DNA of 64,000 bases from JAAFHB01 sp038236995 (GCA_038236995.1 JBBRZE010000018.1:6529-70528), one strand, 5' to 3'. Counted from the first letter of the stretch, positions 47,198 to 56,666 are shown. Numbers and translations: made by a program. The notes: generated by a model from the sequence alone, not told the origin.

Positions 47198-47388
47198 TTC
47201 ATTCATGGAACTAATTTTCCTTATTTTTCACCTTCCAATCTGATGTATCCGATTTCCTGCATGATTAAAATCATGTGTTACTTAACGGAAGCAATATTAT
47301 ATATTGTCATTAAGCTGGCCCGTAGCCGCATACGGAGAGGGAGTAACCGGCTGAAACCGGAAGATTAGAATGATTATAAATTAATTTT

Positions 47389-47730
47389 ATGAAAATTATT
47401 TATCTGAAGAATCGGCGGGTGTTTGGGGTTGTTCTTGCAAGTAATGGCAGGTATACAGACTGATATGAGCTGCCCTACGATAAAGGTGAAAATCTGTACT
47501 GGGCGCCCGATTCGGCAAAAAGTGCGGAAAAAACTGTTAAAATTTATTGATTTTATTTCCTTCCTGCAAAAGATAAGCCGCTCTTTTAGGAATATTGGCT
47601 GCTATCCGGTGGATATTTTGAGCGGATTTTCCGAACAACATGGCTGCGTTTTGGAGGTACTCAATTTTGAACCTGGAATCTGATAATGCACCTGCCTTTA
47701 TCTGAAAAGCCGGATCAATCTTCTAAATAG
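47389..47730 (+). pseudogene. decayed coding sequence, unidentified
   Basis: One frame reads protein-like for 114 codons, interrupted by four stops (47461, 47548, 47587 and about 47668). Pieces such as VFGVVLASNGRYTD, YELPYDKGENLYWAPDSAK, FYFLPAKDKPLF and EYWLLSGGYFERIF have normal amino-acid balance. I read it as the 3' part of a dead gene, on the strand opposite to the sus operons. I could not name the ancestor. A separate +1 frame over 47423-47683 is open but looks like a shadow of this one. The rest of 47198-47388 holds nothing recognisable. Confidence 0.4.
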
Positions 47731-47770
47731 CTTAACAAATTTTATGGTTTGAATGAGTGATTCAGGCATA

Positions 47771-47807
47771 AAAAAAAGGCCGTCCCTGATTACAGGAAAC
47801 GGCCTTT
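47771..47807 (-). terminator. terminator of the third sus operon
   Basis: AAAGGCCGT and ACGGCCTTT form the lower stem, with CCTG/CAGG inside. On the minus strand it is followed by a run of seven T, about 60 bases after the stop of the lipoprotein gene. Confidence 0.85.
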
Positions 47808-47865
47808 GATTTTTAACAATGATTAGAATAAGTATTTTAATGGTTTGTCACCATTATGAAACTTA

Positions 47866-49080
47866 TTATTGATTTATAACTGCCTGCAGGTATCCTAAAG
47901 GAACACCATTTGCTTTAGTCAGAACAGACTTGCCACTCTGGATAAAATCGTACTTGATTGTCCAAACAGGCGTTGCACCACTATTGTCAATAGTTCCCGT
48001 TCCTGAAATTGAATATTCAGGCTGAGCGGCACCATTATAGGTGGTCTTACAATATTTCTGTAGCGGAATTGTAATAGTTGTTCCGGAAATAGTATAAGCT
48101 AAAGTACCACCAGAAGTAATAATCTCGCCCCAATAATCAAGCATCCAACCAAAACCTAAACCTGTCATTGACGTGCTTGTGCAATTTAATGTGGTTTTAA
48201 TTTCACTTGGGTAAGCATCATCCGTACCTTTCCATGTTGTAACGGGAGGAGTAAGATACGAAACAGCCGATGTAATTGTATATACAGCACCCACTTTTTT
48301 AACATTTGCGAGATACGTGCGATAAAGTTTGCATGGATTTGCATTGGTCATTACATTAGGGAATTCTAATATTTTATTAATCATTCCCAATTGGTCAAAT
48401 TGCAAAGACAAACTTAAATTAAGCGCCTTATTGAAATCACCTGCAGTGATTGTAGAAAAGATATCTACTCCAAGTAAATACTCACCATCGGGTAAAGTTC
48501 CGAAATCGCTATACGACTCATTCGCATTTCCATCATCAATCGTTTTGACAATTGTCATATCGCTTTTCTTAAGGACAAGAAATCGTAAATCGACTACCTG
48601 ATCGGCGGTTTTATCTAACCCAATTGAAGTTTTGATATCGGTGGTTACAGTTAGATCTATCTGAATATCAGGGTTTGTTCCATTAACAGCAGTAAAAGTA
48701 TAAACTTCAGAAGTTGTTTTTACTTTATTTACATCTACTATTTCAACTTTCCAGTGATAGGTTTTTCCATCAGCAACAGGTACAGCCAATGTCTGTGCCG
48801 TCAGTCCACTTTTAAATAATGCAGGAGACGCTTCAGTCCCAAAATAAACATTCCACGAAACTGTATTATTAGCCTTGTTTTCAGAGGTCCAGGTCAAATT
48901 CACGGTAGAACCTGTAAATAACACTGTACCATCTTCCCGGACAACCGGTGAGGTCGTAGCTGGCTGCGTAAATGCAGAATAGGTTGTGAAGGTTGTGTTG
49001 TCCGTTTTAGTACAACTCTGCAAAGCAAAGATTGCCAGGATGATGGGCAATATTGCTAAAATTATATTCTTTCTTTTCAT
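47866..49080 (-). CDS. SusE-like surface lipoprotein with FnIII-type domain (operon 3)
   Basis: A 404-residue lipoprotein (lipobox LQSC, C23), last gene of the third sus operon. Residues about 45-130 look like a fibronectin type III domain (NLTWTSENKANNTVSWNVYF to YHWKVEIVD). Residues about 260-404 form a beta-rich C-terminal domain that resembles the C-termini of the other two accessory lipoproteins. By position it should sit beside the SusCD pair and help bind substrate. It lies 41 bp after the DUF1735-like gene. The name SusE-like refers to arrangement, not to measured similarity. Confidence 0.7.
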   Translation of the reverse strand: MKRKNIILAILPIILAIFALQSCTKTDNTTFTTYSAFTQPATTSPVVREDGTVLFTGSTVNLTWTSENKANNTVSWNVYFGTEASPALFKSGLTAQTLAVPVADGKTYHWKVEIVDVNKVKTTSEVYTFTAVNGTNPDIQIDLTVTTDIKTSIGLDKTADQVVDLRFLVLKKSDMTIVKTIDDGNANESYSDFGTLPDGEYLLGVDIFSTITAGDFNKALNLSLSLQFDQLGMINKILEFPNVMTNANPCKLYRTYLANVKKVGAVYTITSAVSYLTPPVTTWKGTDDAYPSEIKTTLNCTSTSMTGLGFGWMLDYWGEIITSGGTLAYTISGTTITIPLQKYCKTTYNGAAQPEYSISGTGTIDNSGATPVWTIKYDFIQSGKSVLTKANGVPLGYLQAVINQ

Positions 49081-49121
49081 ATTTAATTTTTTTATTTGAA
49101 TGAACGTGTAATCAAATATAA

Positions 49122-50042
49122 TTATTTCCTTGTATTTACTTCATACATAATCCGGTTTCCCGCAGAGCTTGTGTAATAGCAGTTCAATACAAAAGTCTTT
49201 GTAACAGGATTATAGTAATTGATCGTAAGATCTGCAGGTTTTTGAGTAGCGTCTCCTGTCCATGAAGTAAACATACCACCCACAGATAGACCGGTACCCG
49301 GATCAATAGGAGTAGCAATTACCTTAAGACAATTTGTGCCGCCTACAACCACTGTTTCAGCAGTTACTTCAATTGTAATATCAAAAGCCGAATAGTTTCC
49401 GAATCCATTTTTCTGGACTGTCTTACAGTTGAGCGTATTAAATGTTTGTGTTGCATCAACAGGTTCCGTTGGATTGCCAGGACGAATACGATAGCCAACA
49501 GTATGGTAATCTGCTGAATACGGATTTGAAATCGGTAACGAAAGTAAATAGGACTTCATGTTTCCGGCAATCGGAACATCTTTCCCTGAGGCTGTTTTGG
49601 CGGCTGTAATAGAAATAGCTGTCATAAAAGCGGCACAAGCATCAAGTTTCTCTGCACCCCAGACTTTTGCAGTTACCGTAGCATTACGTGTTCCTTTTGC
49701 AATCGTTATTGACGGCGAAAGGACCTGTACATTCGGGTACGCACTAAAAGTTGTGGTGTGATCCTTGTTGTACTGAGTCACAGCTGCAGGATCTACCGCA
49801 AGGGTCAATGTAATATCCTCCGTTGGAAGTGCATCAGTTGCGATATTCACTAAAAAGGATATTGGCACATCGCCGGCAACAGGCGCAAGCGCCTTCTGTT
49901 GTAACGTATAACTTGGCACGGTAGCATACATTTTACCGGCTACACCATCCGGCCAGTATTCACCCACATTGTCTTTCAGACAGGCGCTGAGCAGGAATAT
50001 TCCGGCAAGGAACGAAACAGACAAGATTATTTTATTTTTCAT
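49122..50042 (-). CDS. DUF1735/BT_3987-type surface lipoprotein (operon 3)
   Basis: A 306-residue lipoprotein (lipobox LSAC, C21). Residues about 45-165 fit the DUF1735 Ig-like domain (ITLTLAVDPAAVTQYNKDH), followed by a C-terminal lipocalin-like domain from about 180 (YHTVGYRIRPGNP to RIMYEVNTRK). Such proteins accompany SusCD pairs in many nutrient-uptake loci and bind ligand at the surface. It is 33 bp after SusD and 41 bp before the 404-residue lipoprotein gene. Confidence 0.75.
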   Translation of the reverse strand: MKNKIILSVSFLAGIFLLSACLKDNVGEYWPDGVAGKMYATVPSYTLQQKALAPVAGDVPISFLVNIATDALPTEDITLTLAVDPAAVTQYNKDHTTTFSAYPNVQVLSPSITIAKGTRNATVTAKVWGAEKLDACAAFMTAISITAAKTASGKDVPIAGNMKSYLLSLPISNPYSADYHTVGYRIRPGNPTEPVDATQTFNTLNCKTVQKNGFGNYSAFDITIEVTAETVVVGGTNCLKVIATPIDPGTGLSVGGMFTSWTGDATQKPADLTINYYNPVTKTFVLNCYYTSSAGNRIMYEVNTRK

Positions 50043-50075
50043 ACTCTAATTTTTTTAATGATAGTAAATTGATCC

Positions 50076-51644
50076 TTAGCGGTTCTGCCAAAAAATCTTT
50101 GAAGTGAACGCGTCGATTTTCCCAACTGCAACCACGTTGTCGTTGTTCACCGAAATCTCACGTTGCGGGTAGAGCAGGCGAACCGGAGGAGTTGCGTTTG
50201 CAATGTTCGGATCCTTACTGAAAGTAATGTTAGCCGGACGTCCTGTTCTTCTGTAATCTGTCCAAATTTCAACCGGGGCAATCCCGTTAAGCGAAACCCA
50301 TTTCTGATCGAGGATCAGGTTAAGCTTGTTGGTGGCAAGGTCATAATTAACAGCGGTTTTTTCTGTTGCCAAAAATTTAGCGGCTAGCGGTGCTGAAAGA
50401 CCCATGTAAACAAATGACCGGGTGATGGCCGATTCGTATAAGGCTTTACCTGAGCCGGTGATAAATCCACGTTCAATAGCTTCTGCCTGAATAAATAAAC
50501 TTTCAAAGTCGGTTAAAATAGGCGCTGACTTATCTAATGTACCAATCATATAACCGGAAGCATTAGCATCTGCCAATGAAGAAAAACCGGAAGTTTTAGC
50601 ATCTTTCTCTGAAATATAACCCAACTTAGAGGTAGTGGCTGCAGTACGCGCCGGTGGTTCAGTAATACCTAATGCATTACCGGCAAATAGTGCAGTACCA
50701 GCACTTACAGTTCCGCTGTATGGATTAAAGAACCGCGAAATACGCGGGTCGGCTACTCCATTCATAAAATCTACCACATCCTTACCTGCATTGTAATAGG
50801 TAACACCATCACTTTGAGTATTACCATCCGCTTTGTAGAAATATTCATAGAAGGGATTCATCTTAGTTGCTGAAGCCAAGAAGCTTGGATTAACCAAAGC
50901 ACTTTCGCCAGCTCCCAGGTAACCGACAGAAGCTGTAGTTGCAATAGCTCCTTTAATGTAAGCATCGCGACCAGTCATACCTGATTGATGAATCAACATC
51001 CTTAATTTCAATGTATTGGCAAATTTAGCCCATTTATTCATATCACCGGCAAACATGATGTCGCTTAACCCGGTAATTTCATTGGCATTCACAGGTCTGT
51101 TCTGGATTATTTTGATTGCCGCGTCAAGCTTAACAATCAGGTCCTCATAAATGGCTTTCTGATCATCATACTTTGGTTTATATAGACCTTCGTCGGATCT
51201 GAATGCTTCACTGTAGGGGACGTTACCCCATAAATCCACAAGGTTTTGCATGATGTATGCCTTCATAATCATCGCAATCGCCAGATAGCTTGCGTCTTTC
51301 GGATCAGTTGAAGCCTTTTCGATCTCCACAAGGTTCTGACCTGTTGTATAACTTTCCTGGAAAGCATTCTGGTAATCGCTGTTTAATAAACGATATTGCG
51401 CAAGGTTGGTAGGCTGCGAATAACCGGAACTGATACACCACAAGCCATGCCACAGGTAAACAAAATCAAACCTTCTCGGATAGTTCATTGTATAGGCAAT
51501 GTTGTTCAATGTAGCCGGCAGCAGAAGTTTAGAAGGAACCTGAGACGCGATGTTCGGATTCACCTCATTCACAGCGAGGAATTCCGTGCAGGAACTTACT
51601 AATAGTACCAATGAAACAAACAGTGTTAATATTTTCTTATTCAT
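50076..51644 (-). CDS. SusD/RagB family lipoprotein (operon 3), SusD-like_2 type
   Basis: A 522-residue surface lipoprotein (lipobox VSSC, C19). It shows the SusD-like_2 pattern: TEFLAVNEVNPNIASQVPS, a helical core with KAYIMQNLVDLWGNVPYSEA and KWAKFANTLKLRMLIH, and a C-terminal LNLILDQKWVSLNGIAPVEI-type stretch. It follows SusC by 19 bp. It pairs with the SusC of this operon for ligand capture. The two additional lipoproteins downstream set this operon apart from operon 1. Confidence 0.93.
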   Translation of the reverse strand: MNKKILTLFVSLVLLVSSCTEFLAVNEVNPNIASQVPSKLLLPATLNNIAYTMNYPRRFDFVYLWHGLWCISSGYSQPTNLAQYRLLNSDYQNAFQESYTTGQNLVEIEKASTDPKDASYLAIAMIMKAYIMQNLVDLWGNVPYSEAFRSDEGLYKPKYDDQKAIYEDLIVKLDAAIKIIQNRPVNANEITGLSDIMFAGDMNKWAKFANTLKLRMLIHQSGMTGRDAYIKGAIATTASVGYLGAGESALVNPSFLASATKMNPFYEYFYKADGNTQSDGVTYYNAGKDVVDFMNGVADPRISRFFNPYSGTVSAGTALFAGNALGITEPPARTAATTSKLGYISEKDAKTSGFSSLADANASGYMIGTLDKSAPILTDFESLFIQAEAIERGFITGSGKALYESAITRSFVYMGLSAPLAAKFLATEKTAVNYDLATNKLNLILDQKWVSLNGIAPVEIWTDYRRTGRPANITFSKDPNIANATPPVRLLYPQREISVNNDNVVAVGKIDAFTSKIFWQNR

Positions 51645-51663
51645 CGTATTTGAATTTAAAATT

Positions 51664-54600
51664 TTAGAAAGTAAGTTTTACGCTAAACCCATAAAGCCGG
51701 GTAGGAGGTGCCTGGTCTTCGGTCGTGAAACCAACCGCGTTACTTGATGTGGATGAGTTGTTAAACTCAGGATCTGTCCATACGTTTGTTTTTGGACGCA
51801 GCATCAGCAGGTTCCTTCCAACAATACCTACCTGGGCATTCTTGATTACATTGCTGCCAAAGATGCGGTCTACAGGAATATCGTAGGTCAATGCTACTTC
51901 TCTCAGTTTCCAGAATGCAGCGCTTGTCACATATGCCATGTCGGTGGTGTGGTAAGCAGAGTTAACCCAGAATTGACGACCGGCCTGAGCGACCAACGCA
52001 GTCGTGTTAGGCGTATAAACACCCGGCGAAGTTTCAATCACTGAATTTGGAATGATAAAGGATTGGCGTCCGTTCAGTGCAGAGTGTTCCGAAACACCTG
52101 TAAAGTCGAGTGCATTTCCTATTCGGTTGTTGATAACGTTACCACCACGGTATTCAGCTACGGCTGACAATCTGAATCCTTTGTAAGTCAAATCAGTAGC
52201 TAGTCCAACAATGTGGTTTGGATTACCATGACCAACCTGTGTTACAGCAGAGTTAACAGAAGGAAGTCCGGTAAGTTTGTCAACGATGATGTGACCCTGC
52301 GGATCCCTGTTTACGTCGGTAACTTTGATATTAGGAAATTGCTCACCAACTGTGGCATAAGACACACTGGTATTGGTACCGTCAGAAATCGCAATTTCAT
52401 CTAAAGTTCCGGGAATGATTGAGATTACTTTCGATTCGGTATAGGAGTAATTGAGAGATCCGTTCCAGCGTACATCACCTATTCTAAGAATTGGCGTAAA
52501 CTTCAGGTCAACCTCAATACCTCTATTCTGTAACTCACCTGCATTGATATAAGCGCGATAAAAACCGGTTGCAGCCGAGATGGTGGCTGGAATCGTCTGA
52601 TCTTTCGTATTTGACTGATAGATGTTGCTTTCGAAATGGATTTTGTTTTTCAGAAAACTCATCTCAATACCAGCTTCCATTTCGGTTGTCTGCTCAGGTT
52701 TTAACGATTTATTGCTCAAGGTAGTGCTCAATGCAAATCCCGCTATCTTCCCGTATGGAAACCCTGGAGCAGAAGGATAGGATGGCAGTGTTGCATAAAA
52801 GTCGGTTAATGCGATTTGTCCGGTTTGTGACCAACCGCCTCTTAATTTCAGGAACGAAAGGACAGGATTGCTGACCAAAGTCGGAAACATATCCGAAAGG
52901 ATCAAACTGGCATCAGCTGCGGGATAGAAGAATGAACGGTTTGCTTTTGTTAATCTTGAGTCCCAGTCATTACGGGCCGACAAGTGTAAGAAAGCATAGT
53001 TCTTGAATCCAAGAGTTGCATCCGCAAAAACACCGATCGAATTACGTTTTTCAGTAGTTTGTGATACAGTTGGCTCGCCAAAACGGTTACTAATATTATA
53101 GAGACCCGGAATAACCAACGATCCGGTTGCATCATATGAGGATTCGTAACGCTGCATATAAACAGAGTTACCAAGTATTGCTTTAATAGAGAAATCACCA
53201 AATTTTTTGTCCGCAGTAATCAATACGTCATTGGTCAGAACCATTGTTTGTCTCATCTGGTCGCTTGAACTACCTGAATAGGGCGATGTTACACCCATAT
53301 GGCCCTGACTCCACGGGTCAGACTTGGAATAGCTGTTATAGATCGCCTCGTCTTTGTAGTTGTGATTGTTGATTGTGTTGAAGACAAGACCCGTACGGTT
53401 TGAAATATCAAGCCATTTAAGCGGTTTCAGCGAGAGGTTAACAGAACCTAAAACATCATCACGCATTTGTTTTTTGCGAGAATGCTTGATTTGCCAGTAA
53501 GGATTTGGATAGTATGCATTGAAATATCCATCTAACGTAGCAAAAGGATTGTTCACGATGTCTTTGTATTTTGTGACATTAACTTGTGGAGGCGTATTTA
53601 AAAGATTCCAGTAAACGCCACGATCCTGGTTCATATCACCACCTGATACATCTGTAGCAGTTTGTGTAAAACTCAACGTGTAATCGGCTGCAAAAATGCC
53701 ATAATTTCTGCCACCTGCCATGCGGGCGCCGGTTCTGCGGTTTTTATCACCAGGAATCGTTCCGGTTGTTGAAACATCCTGTGCTGAGAGGTAGAAATGA
53801 CTATTCTCATCGCTGCTGCTTACAGAAATGTCATTCTGCAGCGAAATACCAGTATTGAAGAAATTCTTTTTCTGATTTTTAATAGCGCTGTAAGGAATCA
53901 TCTGGTAAGAACCATCAACCAGTTTACCACCCAAAATGACCATCTGGCCATTGAATTCCGGACCAAAAGTCTGGTTTTCGTAAGAGGTGTAAGGGTCAGT
54001 ATTGCGGTCAGGTCCGATGAACATCGTATAGTTCGGATCAGAGTTCGAAGTTGTTTCACTTGAACCACCTCCGAAACGTGTTTGTAAATTTGGCAGGTAA
54101 GAAACCTGTTCAAAAGTCGTGATATTACTGATTTTTACAGTCAGTTTGCCTTTATCACCTCTTTTAGTGGTTACAATCAATACCCCGTTCGATGCATCGT
54201 TTCCGTAAAGAGCCGCTGCCGAAGCACCTTTCAATACGTTAACACTTTCAATATCATTTGGGTTAACTGAGTTAAGGTAAGTAGCGCTAACAGGAACTCC
54301 GTCCAAAACGACCAAAGCCTGGTTACTTGCCAAAAAGTGGCGGTTACCGCGAAGTGTAATCTTGGTATCAGGGTTTACACCATTATTAATAGTGTTAATC
54401 TGAAGACCAGATACCTTTGCTGCCATACCATTCATAACGTTGGCAGCACCTGCGGCTGTCAACTCCTCGTTGGCAACTTTAGCAGTAGCAGTACCCATCT
54501 CTTTCGGATTTCTTTTAATACCCATTGCTGTGACAATAACTTCATCAACAGAAACGTTCTCAGCCTTCAAAGAAATGGCATATGTAGCAGAACCGGTAAT

Positions 54601-54855
54601 TGGGATTTCAGCTGAAACCATCCCCACAAAAGAGATCATTAATGCCTTCCCGCTTTGGGGTACTTTTAGGGTAAACTTCCCGTCCATATCGGTGACAGTT
54701 CCCAGCGTAGTCCCTTTAACTACCACGGAAGCTCCAGGAATGGAACTTCCATCTCCGCTAGAAGTCACAACACCAGAGAGCTCTCTGGTCTGTGCAAAAA
54801 CCACTTGCAATCCTATGAACGCCAGAAAAGCAAGCAACAGCGAAATTTTCTTCAT
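51664..54855 (-). CDS. SusC/RagA family TonB-linked outer-membrane receptor (operon 3)
   Basis: A TonB-dependent receptor of 1063 residues, complete: signal peptide, carboxypeptidase-like domain (SGVVTSSGDGSSIPGASVVV), plug (VIVTAMGIKRNPKEMGT, LRGNRHFLASNQALVVLDG) and barrel ending in LYGFSVKLTF. The N-terminal part is nearly the same as in the two other SusC proteins, while plug and barrel differ, so each probably takes a different ligand. It heads a four-gene operon. A promoter with -33 and -7 elements lies about 215-245 bases upstream. Confidence 0.95.
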   Translation of the reverse strand: MKKISLLLAFLAFIGLQVVFAQTRELSGVVTSSGDGSSIPGASVVVKGTTLGTVTDMDGKFTLKVPQSGKALMISFVGMVSAEIPITGSATYAISLKAENVSVDEVIVTAMGIKRNPKEMGTATAKVANEELTAAGAANVMNGMAAKVSGLQINTINNGVNPDTKITLRGNRHFLASNQALVVLDGVPVSATYLNSVNPNDIESVNVLKGASAAALYGNDASNGVLIVTTKRGDKGKLTVKISNITTFEQVSYLPNLQTRFGGGSSETTSNSDPNYTMFIGPDRNTDPYTSYENQTFGPEFNGQMVILGGKLVDGSYQMIPYSAIKNQKKNFFNTGISLQNDISVSSSDENSHFYLSAQDVSTTGTIPGDKNRRTGARMAGGRNYGIFAADYTLSFTQTATDVSGGDMNQDRGVYWNLLNTPPQVNVTKYKDIVNNPFATLDGYFNAYYPNPYWQIKHSRKKQMRDDVLGSVNLSLKPLKWLDISNRTGLVFNTINNHNYKDEAIYNSYSKSDPWSQGHMGVTSPYSGSSSDQMRQTMVLTNDVLITADKKFGDFSIKAILGNSVYMQRYESSYDATGSLVIPGLYNISNRFGEPTVSQTTEKRNSIGVFADATLGFKNYAFLHLSARNDWDSRLTKANRSFFYPAADASLILSDMFPTLVSNPVLSFLKLRGGWSQTGQIALTDFYATLPSYPSAPGFPYGKIAGFALSTTLSNKSLKPEQTTEMEAGIEMSFLKNKIHFESNIYQSNTKDQTIPATISAATGFYRAYINAGELQNRGIEVDLKFTPILRIGDVRWNGSLNYSYTESKVISIIPGTLDEIAISDGTNTSVSYATVGEQFPNIKVTDVNRDPQGHIIVDKLTGLPSVNSAVTQVGHGNPNHIVGLATDLTYKGFRLSAVAEYRGGNVINNRIGNALDFTGVSEHSALNGRQSFIIPNSVIETSPGVYTPNTTALVAQAGRQFWVNSAYHTTDMAYVTSAAFWKLREVALTYDIPVDRIFGSNVIKNAQVGIVGRNLLMLRPKTNVWTDPEFNNSSTSSNAVGFTTEDQAPPTRLYGFSVKLTF

Positions 54856-55263
54856 AGACTAAATTTTAGTGTTTAAAAAATAAAATTAATAGTGATAAAA
54901 ATAATTAACAAAAGATCCCGGATTAAGTTTTAACGATCATTAACAAATGAAACTGACACCTTAACTGTCTAAAAAAACTCCGCCAAGCCTCTTTTAACAC
55001 ATTTAATCCAAATAATGTTGCGATCTGTTAATTAAAACTACAAAACTGTTAAAAATTGTTATTCGGTGCAAATATATTTAAAGAAAAATATTCTGCAATG
55101 GGTATGAAACAGTATGAAATTACGTTAACAATTTATTAATGTGACTTTTGTCATGTTTGTACAGGTTTGCCTTTCCGGGGGAGGCTGTATTTAATTAACT
55201 ATTAGATTAATAGTAAACATCGCTTTTTTTAATTGTGGCTTGTATAGAATGATTAAAAATTAT
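54856..55263. other. leader and upstream region of SusC operon 3
   Basis: About 408 bp between SusC and the phosphatase gene. It holds the promoter described separately and an AT-rich untranslated leader of about 205 nt; nothing else is seen. Confidence 0.5.
55069..55099 (-). promoter_or_regulatory. Bacteroidota-type promoter of SusC operon 3
   Basis: On the minus strand ATTG (55096-55099) lies 19 bases before TATATTTG (55069-55076). The transcript would begin with GCACCGAATAACAATTTTTA, similar to the leader starts of operons 1 and 2. Confidence 0.7.
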
Positions 55264-56064
55264 TTATAAAATTTTAATTAATTGATGTAGATCTGAAATA
55301 ATTGCAGTTTTGATGCTTTTATTATTATTTATTGACTGGCTTAGGTTTAAAATAGGGGGGGTGCTTGCTAAAATATCGATAATATTCTGACTGGTGGGTA
55401 TAAAAAAATGGCCCATCCAGTTCTTTTGATCAATATTGGGATTGAAATAGATTTGATCGATGCCAAAATTCATTGCGCCCACTATATCGGCGTCCCATGA
55501 GTCTCCGATCATCAGTGAGCTATTTTTAGGGGCATTCATCGACTTAATGGCGTATTCGAAGATCTCTTTCTTTGGTTTTTGAGCTCCAATCTCTTCCGAA
55601 ATGAATATTTTCCGAAAATATTTCGATAATTCCGATTTTAGGATTTTATCATATTGAACTTCCTTGAATCCGTTTGTTATAATAGCTACGTCGTATCGTC
55701 CATGCAGAAAATCGAGCACTTTGCGGGCTCCTTCCACCAGTTTTGTTTGTAATGGCATTTCGGACAAGTATTTAGCATTTACAAGCCCGCCTCCTATGCT
55801 GAGGGGAGTACCATTCTTCTCAAACGCTTCTTCAAAACGTTGAATGCTTAACACCTTCTTGGTCATCAGGCCTTGCCGGTATAAGTTCCATAGGTTTTCA
55901 TTGACTTCGCTATAGATCTTAAAAAAGGCATCGTATGAACCAATCTGATCCAGTAATTGCAATTTATCCAAAGCGATATACAGCGCATCGAATGAATTGG
56001 AATTAAAATCCCAGATTGTATTGTCCAGATCGAAAAACAGGTGGGTGTATTTTTTTGGGGCCAT
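55264..56064 (-). CDS. YjjG-type HAD-superfamily nucleotidase
   Basis: A haloacid-dehalogenase phosphatase of 266 residues counted from the ATG at 56064, which precedes the family start THLFFDLDNTIWDF (catalytic D12 and D14). An upstream in-frame ATG at 56139 would add 25 residues that do not fit the family. Motif II is AIITNGFKE and motif III/IV is KPKKEIFEY with GDSWDADIVGAMNFG. It fits the YjjG noncanonical pyrimidine nucleotidases that clean the nucleotide pool. The C-terminal 45 residues are Asn/Ile-rich and not typical. Confidence 0.87.
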   Translation of the reverse strand: MAPKKYTHLFFDLDNTIWDFNSNSFDALYIALDKLQLLDQIGSYDAFFKIYSEVNENLWNLYRQGLMTKKVLSIQRFEEAFEKNGTPLSIGGGLVNAKYLSEMPLQTKLVEGARKVLDFLHGRYDVAIITNGFKEVQYDKILKSELSKYFRKIFISEEIGAQKPKKEIFEYAIKSMNAPKNSSLMIGDSWDADIVGAMNFGIDQIYFNPNIDQKNWMGHFFIPTSQNIIDILASTPPILNLSQSINNNKSIKTAIISDLHQLIKIL

Positions 56065-56106
56065 TGTTGATGTAGGTTGTTCTGAAATATTTAGGAGCTT
56101 ATTTTT

Positions 56107-56180
56107 AAAAGCCCGAAGGGCTGTTACGATTATAGACAAGGATGAATTAATGCGGCAACCAACCCCGATGGGGTGAAATT
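56107..56180. repeat. left palindromic element of the RAYT locus
   Basis: GCCCGAAGGGC (56111-56121) and ACCCCGATGGGGT (56162-56174) are two hairpins downstream of the transposase gene. The second and its flank, read on the minus strand, match the right-hand elements (CACCCCNTCGGGGTT then GGTTG), so the gene lies between inverted copies. Confidence 0.7.
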
Positions 56181-56190
56181 ATTGATGATA

Positions 56191-56655
56191 TTATTCTTCA
56201 TTCCACTTGAATAAATACTTTTCATCATATTCGATTTCAAATTTCCTCAAAAAATCCAGATACTCTTCTTTGAATGTCTTTTTGCGATGATGTTCTTCCT
56301 GATTTAGTATATACTGATATACCTGTTCGATTTGAGAATGTGCATAAGAAAATGAGCCATACCCTTCCTGCCATGAAAATTTACCGGGAACAAATTTTTG
56401 GGTATTAATGAAATTACTTGTATTATTCTTAATATCTCTTACTAAATCAGATAACGCTAAGGAAGGTTTTAACCCAATAAACAAATGGACATGATTTGCT
56501 ACTCCATTCACAATTATAGGTTTCTGATTTTTGCCTTTAATGATTCCTGCCATGTATTTGAAAACTTCTTCACGCCAAGGCTTTTGTAATAAGTTCGCCC
56601 GACCCTCAACGGCAAATACAGCCTGAATATAGATCTGTGAAAATGTTCCTGCCAT
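56191..56655 (-). CDS. REP-associated tyrosine transposase (IS200/IS605 Y1-type)
   Basis: A small HUH single-strand DNA transposase of 154 residues, full length for the Y1 family. The metal-binding motif is H55-V-H57 in GVANHVHLFIGL, and the catalytic Tyr is probably Y115 in IEQVYQYILNQEEHH. No accompanying tnpB is present. Palindromic elements flank it on both sides in inverted orientation, as for REP-associated tyrosine transposases (RAYTs), which are usually domesticated and move or maintain REP sequences in the genome. All the residues that can be checked are intact. Confidence 0.87.
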   Translation of the reverse strand: MAGTFSQIYIQAVFAVEGRANLLQKPWREEVFKYMAGIIKGKNQKPIIVNGVANHVHLFIGLKPSLALSDLVRDIKNNTSNFINTQKFVPGKFSWQEGYGSFSYAHSQIEQVYQYILNQEEHHRKKTFKEEYLDFLRKFEIEYDEKYLFKWNEE

Positions 56656-56666
56656 AATTATTATAT

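Noticed and set aside
47423..47683. 86-codon plus-strand frame
   Set aside because: It overlaps the better protein-like frame with stops at 47389-47730 and has Cys/Lys/Ile-rich composition typical of an out-of-frame reading.
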